Below, piece after piece: positions 47,590-59,469 of a stretch of DNA of 64,000 nt. Source of the stretch: Thysanoteuthis rhombus (Eukaryota > Mollusca > Cephalopoda > Oegopsida > Thysanoteuthidae). The notes under the pieces were generated by a model, which ran no database searches, was not told the origin of the DNA, and saw only the letters and a program-made list of their open reading frames with translations. Position 1 is the stretch's first letter. Each line of letters starts with the position of its first letter. A program made the position numbers and the translations under genes. The stretch covers positions 1,402,001-1,466,000 of the forward strand of contig OY735237.1 in NCBI GenBank assembly GCA_963457665.1. Reading direction: 5' to 3'.

Positions 47590-49017
47590 ACAGTCAAAAT
47601 GGCCGAGTAATTGGGGTGTTGTATTTAAATTCTGATGGACAATTGTCCCCATGGGTTCAAAACCCGCTCATGCTACGCATGCCAGTTCAATTTTGAGTGT
47701 ATATTGATAAAAACATTTGAACATGGAGGTGTCAGGCCAAGTTGTTGGGCTAAAGTTCGAATGGACAATTGTCAACGTGGGATCGAACCCCACTCGTGTT
47801 GTCCTCCCATATAATTTTGTATGTACATTGATTAGAATCGTTGAAATAAGAATTGTCACGAATGACAAACAGCTCAATGACCGAGTGTTTGAGGCGTTGG
47901 ACTCAATTTCCGATGGAAAAATGTCTGCATGGGTTCGAACCCCACTCATCCTATCGTCCTATGTAGTTTTGTATGCACATTGATGAGAATCGTTGGAATA
48001 AGAATTGTCTTGGATGCCAAAGACTAAGAAGGCCGAGTGGTTAGGGCGTTGGACTTAAGTTCCAATGGACAAATGGCTGCATATGTTCGTACCCCACCCC
48101 TGCCATCCTTTATGTAATTTTCTATCTACATTGATTAGAATCGTTGTAATAAGAATGGTCAAGAATGGCCAACAGCTCCATGGCCGAGTGGTTAAAGCGT
48201 TGGACTTATGTTCCAATGGACAAATGTCTGCATGCGCTCGAACTGCATTTGTGCTATCCTCCAATGTAGTTTTGTATTTATATTGATGAGAAATCGTTGG
48301 AATAAGAATGGTCGAGAGCGACAAACAGCTACGTGGCTGAGTGGTTAGGGCGTTGGACAAAAGTTCCAGTGGACAAATGTCGGTGTGGGTTCGAACCGAA
48401 TCCGTGCTATCCTCCCATGTAGTTTTGTATGTACATTGATGCGAATCGGGGAAAAAAGAATTGTCAAGAATGACAATGATTACGATGGCGAAGTGGTTAG
48501 GGCGTTGGAATTAAGTTCCAATGGGCAAATGTCTGCATGTGTTAGAACCCCACTCGTACTATCCTCCCATGTATTTTTGTAAGTACATTGATGAGAATTG
48601 TTGAAATAAGAATTGGCTATAATGACAAACAGCACCAAGGCCGAGTGGTTAAGGCGTTGAACTCAATTTCCGATGGACAAATGTCTGCATGGGTTTGAAC
48701 CCCACTCATGCTATCATCCCATGTAGTTTTGGATGTACATTGATGAGAATTTATGAAATAGAATTTGTCAAGAATGCCATAAAGCACCATGCCCGAGTGT
48801 TTGAGGCATTGGACTTAATTTCCAATGGACAAATTCCCTGCCCGTGTTCGAACCCAACTCTTTCTATCCTCCCATGTATTTTCGTATGTAGATTGATGAG
48901 AATCGTTGAAATGATAATTGTCTAGAATGACAAACAGCACGGTGGCCGAGTTGTTAGGGTGTTGGACTCAAGTTCCAATCGACAAACATCTGTGTGGTTT
49001 TTAATCCTTTTCGTGTT
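47590..49017 (+). pseudogene. array of ten tRNA-Leu-like sequences, unit 4
   Basis: The counterpart of 35004-36446, from 47590-47674 to 48936-49017. It lacks the 15-bp duplication seen in unit 3. Differences from unit 3 cluster in the eighth and last copies (for example GTTGAACTCAATTTCCG in unit 4 where unit 3 has GTTGGGCTCAAGTTCCG), which suggests gene conversion or exchange between copies and not just point mutation. Confidence 0.86.
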
Positions 49018-51440
49018 ATTTAAATACCATTTAATAATCGTTTGGGTGGATCTGCACCCAACCTTTGATATAGAATTTTTGTGTTTTATTAGTAAATCAA
49101 TTTTATTAGTATTTGTCAAACTTAATGAAACTTCGTGATTGGAAGGTATTTTATTAAATTCATTTTTTCTTCAAAAAGGAGACAAATTCAAATTCAAGAA
49201 AACCAACTTCTTTATAACTTAGCTGCAATAGTATTTATCTATTTCGAAGATAGATTTAGCTCTTTTCAGTGATATTTCATAATCCTCATATCATATTAAA
49301 AGGATTTAAGTGATCCACAGTTTTCTTTAATGACTGTAATTTCACAACTTTCGTCGATAATTTGTTCAAGGGTGTTTTTTCTATGAAGTGTTTCAGATAA
49401 ATTAGCTTTTTATTTAGAAATTTACTTTTATTTTAAACTATAAACCACGAGAAATACTTGGACACACCAGAAGATAAAAGAAAGATTTTTTAAGATTCTG
49501 TCACTTATTGAATACAATATAGTGTAAATATCGAGTTATCTTCTTTTGGAAAATTCATTTTAGAATCAGGGATACTACATTTCTCTCATTGGAATTAGCG
49601 TTGAGTAAGAATAACCCTCGTGATATTCAAACTCATGACCCCCCGGTCTTCGAGACAAGCGTTCTGGACCACAGAGCTATGGTTCCCGGGTCTTTTTCGG
49701 CTTAGCTTTGACGGGTGTTCATTGTATTGATAATGGTTTCGTGACAAGAATTATTTGCACACCAGGCTGAGTGGTCAAGATGTTGGACTAACGTTTCATT
49801 TGATGATTGTTAATGTGGGATCGAAATTCATTTTTGAGCCTCAATTTACTGAATTCATGTTAATCTCATATCCATGTTTTATTGTTGGGGGCTTGTAATA
49901 CTCATATGTAAGAATGGCAGTTATCTCGAATAATTTTGTCTCTGATTGAAATTGACTTTTTTTGATTTGCATGAATTTACTAAATCTAGGCTCAAATTCA
50001 CCAGGTTGACGAAATCCTTAAGAAAACAGAAAAAAAAAAGTTTGATTAAATTGAAGAGGTTCGAACTTACTTAGGTCATTGTCCATTGTGACTCATGACC
50101 AACACCTTAAAAGCTTTGCCATCGTGTTTTATACCATTATATTCACGAATAATACCTGTTGATAAATGTTGCATTACTGACCGAGAGATCAAACTTTAGA
50201 TGAAAACCTTTGGTTTCGTGTTTGTTTCTAAAGCTCAGATGTTTAAAGCACTGTTCTCATAAGCCAAGCAATGCTGAATTCGAACATTACAACGACATAA
50301 ACCTGTTCGTTATGATTGACAAAATTAAAAAACAATGTCCTGCCTTTATTTTCTACTGTTGGCAATTATGTTATTAATGGCCAAAATCTGCAATATACTT
50401 CGATTTTCCAAAAAACAGAAAATTACTTGATGCTAAGACCAAAGAAGAAATTATTCATTGCAAACTATTATACATATATGAATTTTCATCATAGCTCAGA
50501 GTTTTAAAGCATTTTTCTCATAAACTAGGAATTGTGAGTTCGAACCTTATGACAGTGTAGTCCTGGACGCCATGGTTCACAAAATTTTCAAAAATTCCTT
50601 CGTTCACTTTCTAGTGTTAATAGTTGATAATGGCCAAAATCTGTTATATTCTTTGATTTCTCGTTAACAGAATATTACTTTATACTTTAATATTTTGGTC
50701 TTCAAGACTAAAGAAAAAATTATTAGTAAAAATCGTTCATTTGCTTTCATTACACTTATCTGATTAAATCTATTATTGTAAATTTTTATTGGCTAAATTG
50801 GAGGTGGTTGACCAGATCTAGCTGGATTACGACTGATTCAAAATATTCCTTCCCCACACTCTCACTTTTCCTTTACTTCACCTTCACTTTGCTGCAGGCA
50901 CTCCTTTCTTTTGTCCCTCTCTCTTATTAAAGGACATTATAAACGTGAAATTATCCTATAAAAGTCATGCACTTTAATTATCGTGATATATGAAGACAAT
51001 GTATTTTCACTCAGCTTCGTTATTGATTTGAATCGTTTGGATTTTATCATAACAATCATTGCTTTCTAGAAATTAAAGGTTGAAATCCATTAGACAGTCA
51101 AAGTATGCAGAATGATAGTAACTTGGTCTGTCTGGACACTGATATAATCGTCTATTTCTTCACTGGTACCACAGGTCAGTGTTCAAGTTCAAGTAAAAAC
51201 AGTATTTTTTTATACTGATTTCAATGCTAGAAAGATCCATCCCACTTGGAAGATTAGGTCTACACAATCTTCCCGATTCAAGTTATACTGTACAATGTGA
51301 TAATCATCTACAACAATGATGGATACTTCGATAGAAATAGGGTTGTGTTGAATAGCTTGAATCGAGTAAATTAAGACTCAATAAAGTTTCACTAGGTTCG
51401 ATGAACAGTAAAGAAAATTAATTCTTTTGTATATAGTCCT
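49018..51440. other. spacer with decayed tRNA pairs, unit 4
   Basis: A variant hairpin (GTTTGGGTG, then CACCCAACC) near 49039, Thr-like minus at 49613-49686, Leu-like plus at 49762-49834, Leu-like minus at 50045-50128, Thr-like plus near 50228-50290 and 50490-50550, spacer block at 50880-51270. No gene is supported. Confidence 0.6.
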
Positions 51441-51522
51441 AGCACGAGTGGGGTTCGAACCCACGCGGACAATTGTCCATTGGAACTTAAGTCCAACGCC
51501 TTAACCACTCGGCCATCGTGCT
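51441..51522 (-). tRNA. tRNA-Leu(UAA), type II, unit 4
   Basis: Intact 82-nt body with full acceptor pairing, UAA anticodon, variable arm GGACAATTGTCC and T arm GTGGG-TTCGAAC-CCCAC. Immediately downstream there is no T-run (GGACTATATACAAAAG on the minus strand); a TTTT lies about twenty-five to thirty bases past the 3' end. Internally it resembles type I copies, although its flank is type II. Confidence 0.9.
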
Positions 51523-52862
51523 CATTGATGTCCAATATATTATATCCATTAATCAGAGCTGTTAATAAACACCGGGTTGTTGGCTGAGAGATTAATCAAA
51601 ACAAATAACAATCAACAGATTTGCGTCAATAATGCAGTGGTTTTGAACGATGGTCTCGTAAACCACGGATCCTGAGTTTGAATTTCAATGTGGACAATAT
51701 CATACCGGGCTTAATTCAATAAAAAACATATCTGAGACCTAGTTTAGAATCTGATGGAAAGTTATTTCAATAAATGATTTGTACTTAAAAGATTTTTTCA
51801 TTAATTCTTGGATAAAATATTGCACTATTAATTTTAACGAGCTTTTACCTTACCTATAGTTGCTTTTTTTCTCACTTTGATTCTGAGTTCGATTCTTGCT
51901 GAAGGCCATTGAAAGTCCAATGCCTTAACCACTAAGCCCTGGTGTTATTCATTCATTATACTAAACTGTTACATCAATTATAAACAAATGTTAATAAACA
52001 ACACTAAACACACGTTGTTGGCTCAGATATTAAGCAGAACTAAAGATTCTCTGACATGTTTGCATCAATAGCTCGATGGTTTACAGCTACTAATCCCGTA
52101 AACCAAGAGTCGTGAGTTCGAATACCTTTGAGGGCATTATCGGGTGGAACTTGTTTAGATAAAAGAAAAGAATATGTAGATAATGTGAAAAATATGTATT
52201 TTCACTCAGCCTTGATAAATGAATTAAAATTGTTTGAATTCTCTCATAGCAATCACTGCTTCAGGAGATTGAATCAATTTCTACCAAAATTCAAGATTTT
52301 GGTAGAATTGATAAAAAGAAAATATGAGATGAATGAAAATATATTAGCATGATAATGCAAATTCAATTGAGAAAATAAAAGAAGAACCATAAGTTCACTG
52401 ATACGTCCACCGTCCTTGGTGGTTGTTGGAGGGGGAGGATGAAGAAGAGCAAGTAGTCTTTCTTTGAGTCACTTGATTTTTATACTTGTAAAATGCAATA
52501 TGGAATTATCCCGAGAGTATTATTTGCAATAAAAATCAAAAATGTCTTTTTTTATTAAAAGAATAATTGCCGAACTTAGACATTCTACAATTGCATCATA
52601 GCATTAATGATGTCACGTTCAATTATTACATCTTAGCATCACTGATATGACACCTTTAATGTTATCACATCTGTTCCTTCGTATTTCTGTGTATCTAACT
52701 ACGTAATAAGCTCATTTGCATTATTTCTCTTCATTTGTTTCACTCTGACGCATCTCATTGGTTAGTTTTTCTTTTTATTATGATATATCGACTACGTCAT
52801 AATTTCCGTCATAGAAACTCTTACGTGCCAATCCATACGTAAATAAGTTTGTCATTTTGGAC

Positions 52863-52863
<1 letters not shown>
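51523..52863. other. right part of unit 4: tRNA fossils and AT-rich DNA
   Basis: Thr-like (CGU loop CTCGTAA) near 51628-51700, Leu-like minus relic near 51878-51951, Thr-like relic near 52070-52145, then AT-rich DNA as in the other units. No gene is supported. Confidence 0.6.
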
Positions 52864-52942
<79 letters not shown>

Positions 52943-52999
52943 TAATAATAAGAAATATATATATATATATATCATATATATGATCATTCTGACAGATTA

Positions 53000-53080
<81 letters not shown>
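52864..53080. repeat. expanded (AT)n tracts flanking an inverted duplication, unit 4
   Basis: Two long AT runs (52864-52936 and 53003-53080) are separated by an AATAATAATAATAAG stretch and a 21-bp arm at 52982-53002. That arm is the inverse of 53081-53101 with one mismatch, so 53003-53080 lies between inverted arms and could form a long hairpin. Units 1-3 have only the right-hand arm. Confidence 0.9.
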
Positions 53081-53134
53081 GTTTAATCTGTTAGAATGAT
53101 CACGAATTGCATTATATTATGTAGAAACTATTTT

Positions 53135-53593
53135 TGAGCTGTGAGCAGTTTTTTGGCCTTTGCATTAACGGCAGCTGTTTCAGTGAATGGTAAGAAATCG
53201 TCTCAAATATCTCTCTATAATAAAACGCAATTTGGAATGATGTGCATATATGTAATATAAATCGGAAATACAATTGATTATTACACAATATAATGAAATA
53301 TCCAATGTGTAATGTATAATTGGTTTATTCTATAATGTGCTTGATGCATTCAACATTAAGCGTCCAGTCGAATAATAGTAGAGCTTAAAATATGATGAAG
53401 TGAAGCTTATAACATTAAATTTCTGTTGTTTAATGTGAGGCAAACCGACTGACCGACCGACCGAAAATAGAGATGCGTGGAAATATCTAATAAACTAGAA
53501 ACATGTTGTTTTTTTAAACCTTGAGAGAGTTTATTTGTAATTTGATCTGCTTTCACTCATAAGTATATGTATTATGGGAATTTTACAGTGGTC
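53135..53593. other. unit 4-specific sequence of about 460 bp
   Basis: Units 2 and 3 read GAAACTACTTTTCCGTATTT without a break; unit 4 reads GAAACTATTTT, this extra stretch, then CTTTTCCGTATTT. A TTTT flanks both sides, compatible with a four- or five-base target duplication. No terminal inverted repeats or coding frame are visible; it contains CCGACTGACCGACCGACCG near 53446. It is either an insertion in unit 4 or a loss in the others. Confidence 0.7.
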
Positions 53594-53789
53594 TTTTCCG
53601 TATTTTTATTTATTCATTTACTCATTTATTTGTTTGTCATGTACTTCAATGCAATATTCATTCATCCAGATCTGTATCGCTTGATTGGAATTTCCCCTGC
53701 CTCAAAATTTCGGTCAAAAATATTAACTAAAATAGCTTCAAAATCTCTGAATTTCAACCAATTTCGTATAAAATATTCCAATTAACCCC

Positions 53790-54480
53790 GAAAACTGATA
53801 AAAAGGGTAAAAAATGGAAGAAAAGAAAAGAACAGAACAGAACACACACACCCTGAATCCCCGACTGGGGCTTGACTGGCCATAAAAATAAAACAAAATA
53901 GACATTAGATTAGACTGAAGACGGATACATCCAAGTAGTAAATATTTGCTGGGAGACGGACATGAACTATTCAGCAAAGAAAAATGAAAAATTCAAACTT
54001 TTTCAACTGCTAGAAATCTCCCAAATCCCAAATGCTGCTGCAAAAACTGGATAAGTACAATTGAATTTTCTGCATTTTCATTTATCAATTTGTCTTGCTC
54101 ATCTCTTTAGCTTTGTTTTCCAATTTAAACGTCTGTGGACTCTTACTAAGTTGAAAACTTGATATAAAAAGGGAGAGGTATGCTCTAAGCCTACCTCACT
54201 GACTCCATCAGATAGGGGACAGAGGAAGACAGAGACAGAGACAGAGAGAGAGATTTTTACCCATGGAATCTACATTCAGAATCTTTTGAAAAATAAGGGA
54301 GAATTATGATAATTTTTTCCTGTAGCGCTGCAAGCACCCATTCCTAACTTACAAGAACAGATGGGATGGGTGATAAGAGCCACATCAGCAGGGGACAATC
54401 CACCATACCCCCTAACAGCACGTCATGGGCCAGCGTGGCAGGGCATGCTCCATCACTCCCCATAGTTTGCACACTGATAA
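53790..54480. other. single-copy spacer between unit 4 and the long RTE
   Basis: Not found elsewhere in the window. It has a GACA/GAGA-rich run at about 54228-54254 and no coding frame I can support. It may include the 5' end of the RTE, whose start I cannot place exactly. Confidence 0.5.
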
Positions 54481-57400
54481 TTATATCGGCAGTTCCTGCT
54501 GCTGGGTCCTCGACACCAAAAGACCCAGCTACATCACTTGCTTTGGGTGGGGGATGATGTCCTCCAAGGGCGACTACACAAACACTGCACCAAGAGAGCA
54601 TCCGTTCCTGCTGGCTCATCAGCCATAAGAGATTCAAGCACATCACTTACTTTGGGTAGGGGTGATGTGCTCAGAAAGCGACTACCCAAACCCTTCATCA
54701 ACAAAACACCTGTTCCTATTGAGTTATTGCTCCAACAGCGACCATTTAAACACAGGCCTAAAACTGTTACCAAAAGGATAACATTATATAGGCACCTACG
54801 ACGTCAGAACACTGTCAACTTACATGTACCTAGCTGATCTAGAAAGTGAAATCAAAAATGTCAAATGGGACATAATAGGCATTAGCGAGGTAAGAAGACC
54901 CGGAGAAGAACTAATCGAACTGAAGAGCAGACATCTTCTTTACAGCTACGGAAAAGAGTAAGTAAAATAAAGTGGAGTTGGCTTTCTCATCAATAAGGAC
55001 CTCAAAGACAATGTAATTGCCTTCAAAGCCGTCTCTGACCGAGTAGCTAGTGTCACAATACAACTTTCAAAACGATACAAACTCAATATAATCCAAATAT
55101 ACGCTCTCACTTTGCAATCAATCCGAGAGAAAATTGACAAGTTTTATGATCACTTGAACTCCCTACTTCAAGACACCAGAAAACACTTCAATGTCATAAT
55201 GGGAGACTTAAACGCACAGGTAGGGCAAGAAAATGAAAATGAAGATTGCATCAGCAAATTTGGATACGAAGTTCGGAACGAGAGAGAAGATTTTGAAAAC
55301 TTTGCAACGGATTCAAAATCATGAACACCTTCTTCAAGAGGAGAACCAATAGAAAATGGACTTGGAAGAGCTTCAATCACGAAACAAAGAATGAAATGGA
55401 CTACTTCCTGACGGACAAAAAGAATATCATCAAGGACATCCAAGTCCTGGATCAAGTCAATGTCAGCGACCATAGAATGGTACGATGTAAAATACAAGTA
55501 AACACCAACAAGGAACGCAGGAAAATGTTCCACACAAAACTGCAACCTCTAAACATACCCAAAGAACACGCTCAATCTGTCAAGCTCCAACTGAAAAAAG
55601 ATTTAGAATTCTTACTGAACCAGACGACGCCAACATCAACGAACTAAACAACAAAATGACAGCATCTATAATAGAAGTCGCTACTATATTTAAACCAATG
55701 AGCACACAGCCCATTAGTAAAATCTCAGATGAAACCAGAAATCTCATGGAAAAACGCAGAAACCTCAATCCACCGACAACAAGAGAGAAAATTGAAGAGC
55801 CTGAACTCAATAAATTAATCAAGAAAAAACGAAAGGAAGACTGAAGAAGATACACAACGGCAGTCATCGAATCGACTCTTGAAAGAGATTGGAGCTTCAA
55901 AGCTATAAACTAAGGCCACAACTCAGAATGATAGGCAAATATCAAGTATAATCGAGGAAAATGTAAACTTAGCAACAGACAGAAACAAGATTGTCGAAGG
56001 TGCCAAAGAATTTTACGAAAAACTTTAATTGTCCAAACAAGGACTACAAAACAATGAACCATATACGCAAGACGTGAGCAATCAATTCGGAGACTTCCCA
56101 GAAGTAACCCAGAGGGAGGTGAAACAAGCCATCAAACAGTCGAGGGAAGGAGTGACTCCTGGACAAGACAATGTCACCATCGATCTACTCCGAAAAGCAG
56201 GTAAAATCATCACTAAGAAACTGGCTGTCCTTTACAACTTGTGTCTAAAACACAGCAGAGTCCCACATGACTGGCACACTGCTATCATAATGCTTTTATA
56301 CATAAAAAAAAAGAAACCTGAAAGACCTCAACAACTACAGACCCATAAGCCTACTCAACTGCATGAACAAACGTATCACCAAAAACCGTTACCAACCAGA
56401 TCAGAAAAATACGAGATGAAAAACAACAACGAGAGCAAACTGGCTTTAGAAGAAGCTACTCGGCCATGGACAGCCTGCATTCGATAAATCCGCAGAAAGA
56501 AAAAGCAACAGAATACAAGCTGCCACTCACTGTAGTATTTATCGACTTCAAAAAGGCTTTCCAATCGGTGGAAATCCCGATGGTCATGAAGGGCATCACT
56601 CTTCAAGGTGTAGACCCCGTGTACGTCAGAGTGCTGCAACATATATACAATCAGAGTAGCTCCTTCATCAGGCTATATAAAGACTCGGGCCCCTTTCAGC
56701 TCCAGAAAGGAGTAAGAAAAAATGATACCAACTCACGTAAACTCTTCATAGCCTGCCTTTAGATGATCTTCTGAAGACTAAACAGGGAGGGTAAAGGAAT
56801 TAGAATAGATGGCGAGTATCTAAGCAATCTCACATTTACAGACGACATTGCCCTTTTTGCAGAGAACCTACACGACCTTCAACAAATGATAGATGAACTA
56901 AATGAAGAGAGCAAGAAAATTGGTCTACACATGAACTTCAGCAAGACGAAGATCATGTGTGACAATCACATCGGAGATAAAAACACTAAGATCAAAATTG
57001 AGGACACAAAACTGGAGAAAGTAGATCACTACATCTACCTAGGACAACGAATCTCCATGAAACCCTCAAAAGAAGAAATCAAGCGAAGAATCACACTAGG
57101 ATGGCAAGCCTTTGGCAGAAGAAGCTCAACCTTCAAAAATAAGAAGATCCCATTAATCTTGAAAAGAAGGTGTATAACCAATGTATCTTCCCAATAGTCA
57201 CTTATGGAGCTGAAACATGGATCCTAACCAAGAGACTGATCTGCAAATTGAGAACCATGCAACGTGCACATGAAAGAATTATGCTGGGCCTTACATGGAG
57301 AGACCACAAGACAGCACAGTACATCTGGTAAAAGACAAGAGTCGGAGACATCATAGAATCCATTAAAAAACTCAAATGGCAGAGGGCTGGCCATTTTGCA

Positions 57401-57610
57401 AGAATGGTGGACAACCGATGGACATTGAAACTCACAACATGGATCCCCCAAGATCACATGCGCAACCGAGACCAGTAGAATATTAAATGGAGAGACGAGC
57501 TAGACAAGTTCAGAAAGTACTGGCTCTGCAACGCCTATGACACAGATTTGTGGCAAATCCTGGGGAAGGTCTATGTCCAACAACAGACGTTGAAAGATTG
57601 ATGATGATGA
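54481..57610 (+). mobile_element. RTE-type LINE, nearly full length, broken
   Basis: The most complete element here. An apurinic-type endonuclease spans about 54780-55500 with TYDVRTL (54794), WDIIGISEVRR, GVGFLI, IMGDLNAQVG (about 55197) and SDHRMV (about 55465), so the Asp and His of the active site remain. Reverse transcriptase spans about 56090-57200 with TPGQDN, motif A FIDFKKAF (56537) and motif C TDDI (56837), where FADD is expected. The carboxy-terminal part reads VTYGAETW, AGHFARM, KWRDELDKFRKYWL, VYVQQQTLKD. Stops near 54959 and 54968, a TAG in CL*MIF near 56760, frameshifts near 55320 and in the A-run near 56305, and others break the frame. The tail is four TGA units at 57599-57610. 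RTE membership is by motif pattern and tail type. Confidence 0.9.
54492..54760 (+). repeat. tandem repeats of about 110 bp at the 5' end of the RTE
   Basis: Three starts of the word GTTCCTGCTG or GTTCCTATTG at 54492, 54604 and 54712 (steps of 112 and 108 bp). The first two units share CACATCACTT-CTTTGGGT, a GGGGTGATGT-like word and GCGACTAC. The third is cut short where the endonuclease sequence begins. Repeated 5' untranslated units are known in some LINEs, where they hold the promoter; that role here is inference. Confidence 0.75.
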
Positions 57611-58109
57611 AATATAGAGCTATAGGTTGAACTTTCAAATTATATAGACTGAAAATAACTTGGTCTATCTGGTAGCTGAGAGTGGTGCCACAGGTCAGTG
57701 TTTGGATCCAAGTGAAAAAATAAAAGGATTTTGAATGCTGATTCTCAAATTAACAATGCCCATTCCACTTGGATGAGTGGTGATATATAATCATCCTTAC
57801 CATATTCTCTTTTATTACCCAATACCTAAATCTGTTGGGTAATGAATTGACGTAGAATCGGTATATATGTGAGAGGTGTCACACCGTCTATGTGTGTGTG
57901 TGTGTGGCTGGGGGGTGATTGTCCGTCAGTCTGTTACGCTGGATAAACCATCTAAACATGGGCTCAGTCAAATCAAATCTGACGTGCTTACTCAATAGAC
58001 CCAGGAAAGTGTTTTAAAGTTGAAAGTTTTCAGAGAAAAATTGTAGAGTATTATAGAGTGAAGAATCTCTATACATATACATATCTCCTTATTTCATGTG
58101 TTTATATAT
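57611..58109. other. spacer after the RTE with a partial repeat block
   Basis: At about 57640-57780 there is a partial copy of the tRNA-repeat spacer block (GGTAGCTGAGA, GCCACAGGTCAGTGTTTGG, TTTTGAATGCTGATT, CCACTTGGATGAGTGG). A short TG run is at 57891-57906. No gene is supported. Confidence 0.55.
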
Positions 58110-58285
58110 AATTCTTCAGGGGGTCAAAAATTGAGGGAAACTTTTATCTCTTCAAGGGTCTAAAAATGAAAGGGAACTTCCCATTCTAAGGGGTCAGCAT
58201 TGAAGATAGACTATTTAACTCCTTTGAGAGGTCAAAAACGACGACAAACATTTCCTCCTGAAGGGGTCAGAAATGGGGGGAATAT
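58110..58285 (+). repeat. minisatellite of about 36 bp, five copies
   Basis: The word AGGGGTCAAAAATGA and variants recur near 58117, 58153, 58187, 58226 and 58261, each followed by a GGGAACTT-like and CTCCT-like segment. Unit length varies from 34 to 39 bp. Confidence 0.75.
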
Positions 58286-58720
58286 ATTCTTTACTAGTCA
58301 AGCTTTTTATTCCCAAGATATTTTACCCAATGTAGACGGGTACTTTGACTAGTAAATAAATAAATGTCCATTAAATGATGTAGGTGATCCAGTTCACACT
58401 GTCCTTTAACCAAGGAAAACTGGAAACTGCTAAGCTGGAGAGGTTTTGCAAACTAACATCAAGGACTGTTCTATTGTTGCCTCTTACTTATCCGTAAACC
58501 AGATAGACCTACTTAACCATCATTAAAGAGTTTTGAAATCTGATATTCAACAAATAAACAAAAGAGCGTTCAGAAAGAAGACACCTCAACCAGCGCTATT
58601 GTCATTAATAATTAAAAAATCGGTTTTTAGATACCAGACTATTCTGTAGTAAAAGCTTGCCGTCGAGCATGTATGAATTATGTAAATAGATAAAAACGAT
58701 TTGCATTGCAACGAGCTAGA
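58286..58720. other. AT-rich single-copy spacer
   Basis: No reading frame, tRNA-like sequence or repeat is apparent to me. Confidence 0.4.
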
Positions 58721-58724
58721 AGAA

Positions 58725-59466
58725 TAAATAGCCTTCTATACACATTGCATTTTATAGACGTGGATAACAGATATTTGACGAGAATAGTCTCCCATACACA
58801 TTGCATTTTGTTAACGTGGGCAACAGAGATTTGACTTGTCCTGAGGTCGGATGATAACCTTCGATACTCATTTTATATACGTGGATAATAGATATTCACA
58901 TTGCACCGATATCTGAGAACAGTGTTCTGTACCCATTGCATTTTGTATGCATGGGTAAGTGAGATTTGTACTGCAGTGAGCTTGGAGAACAGCATCCTAT
59001 ACACACTGAATTTTATAGACGTGGAAGATAGAGATTTGGATTGCTGTCGGCTAGGAAGATGGATTTCCATACACATTGCATTTCATTAAGGTGGATAACA
59101 TAGATTTGAAATGTAGTAAGACTTGAGAATAATCTTGCACACACAACTTATTATATACATTGATAATAGAGATCTATATTGCAGTGAGAATAGAGAATAG
59201 CCTTCTACACACTTTGCATTTTATAAATGTGGATAAGAGAGATTTGAATTGCATTGAGAGGGTTGAATAGCCTTTCATACGCATAGTATTTCATAGGCGT
59301 AGATAATAGAGAATTGCATTGCAATGAACTTGGAGATTAGCTTTCTATACGTACAACATTTTATAGGCGTGGATGATAGAGACTTTAATACTAGTAAGAT
59401 TGGAGAAAAGCCTATCGTACAGATTGCATTTTTTATATCTGGATTGTAGAGATTTGCATTGCAGAC
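58725..59466 (+). repeat. minisatellite of about 70 bp, eleven copies
   Basis: The core CACATTGCATTTTATAGACG then GTGGATAA-AGAGATTTG recurs near 58741, 58797, 58866, 58932, 59002, 59073, 59140, 59210, 59281, 59350 and 59420. From the third copy on the steps are 66-71 bp, mostly 70. Copies have diverged from each other, so it is not young. Frames across it on both strands are products of the repeat. Confidence 0.92.
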
Positions 59467-59469
59467 AAA

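Larger units (their letters stand above)
40634..53789 (+). repeat. tandem unit 4 (13.2 kb)
   Basis: Near-copy of unit 3 with a longer right end. The AT microsatellite is expanded and partly inverted, and a stretch of about 460 bp at 53135-53593 is found only here. It ends at CCAATTAACCCC and then leaves the repeat; unlike the other three right ends it is not followed by RTE sequence. Confidence 0.95.

Noticed and set aside
52778-52987. Minus-strand frame rich in Ile-Tyr
   Set aside because: Translation of the AT microsatellite.
54344-54837. Several overlapping frames of 63-100 codons on both strands
   Set aside because: They overlap the 110-bp tandem units at the RTE 5' end. None shows a domain, and the endonuclease frame begins only after them.
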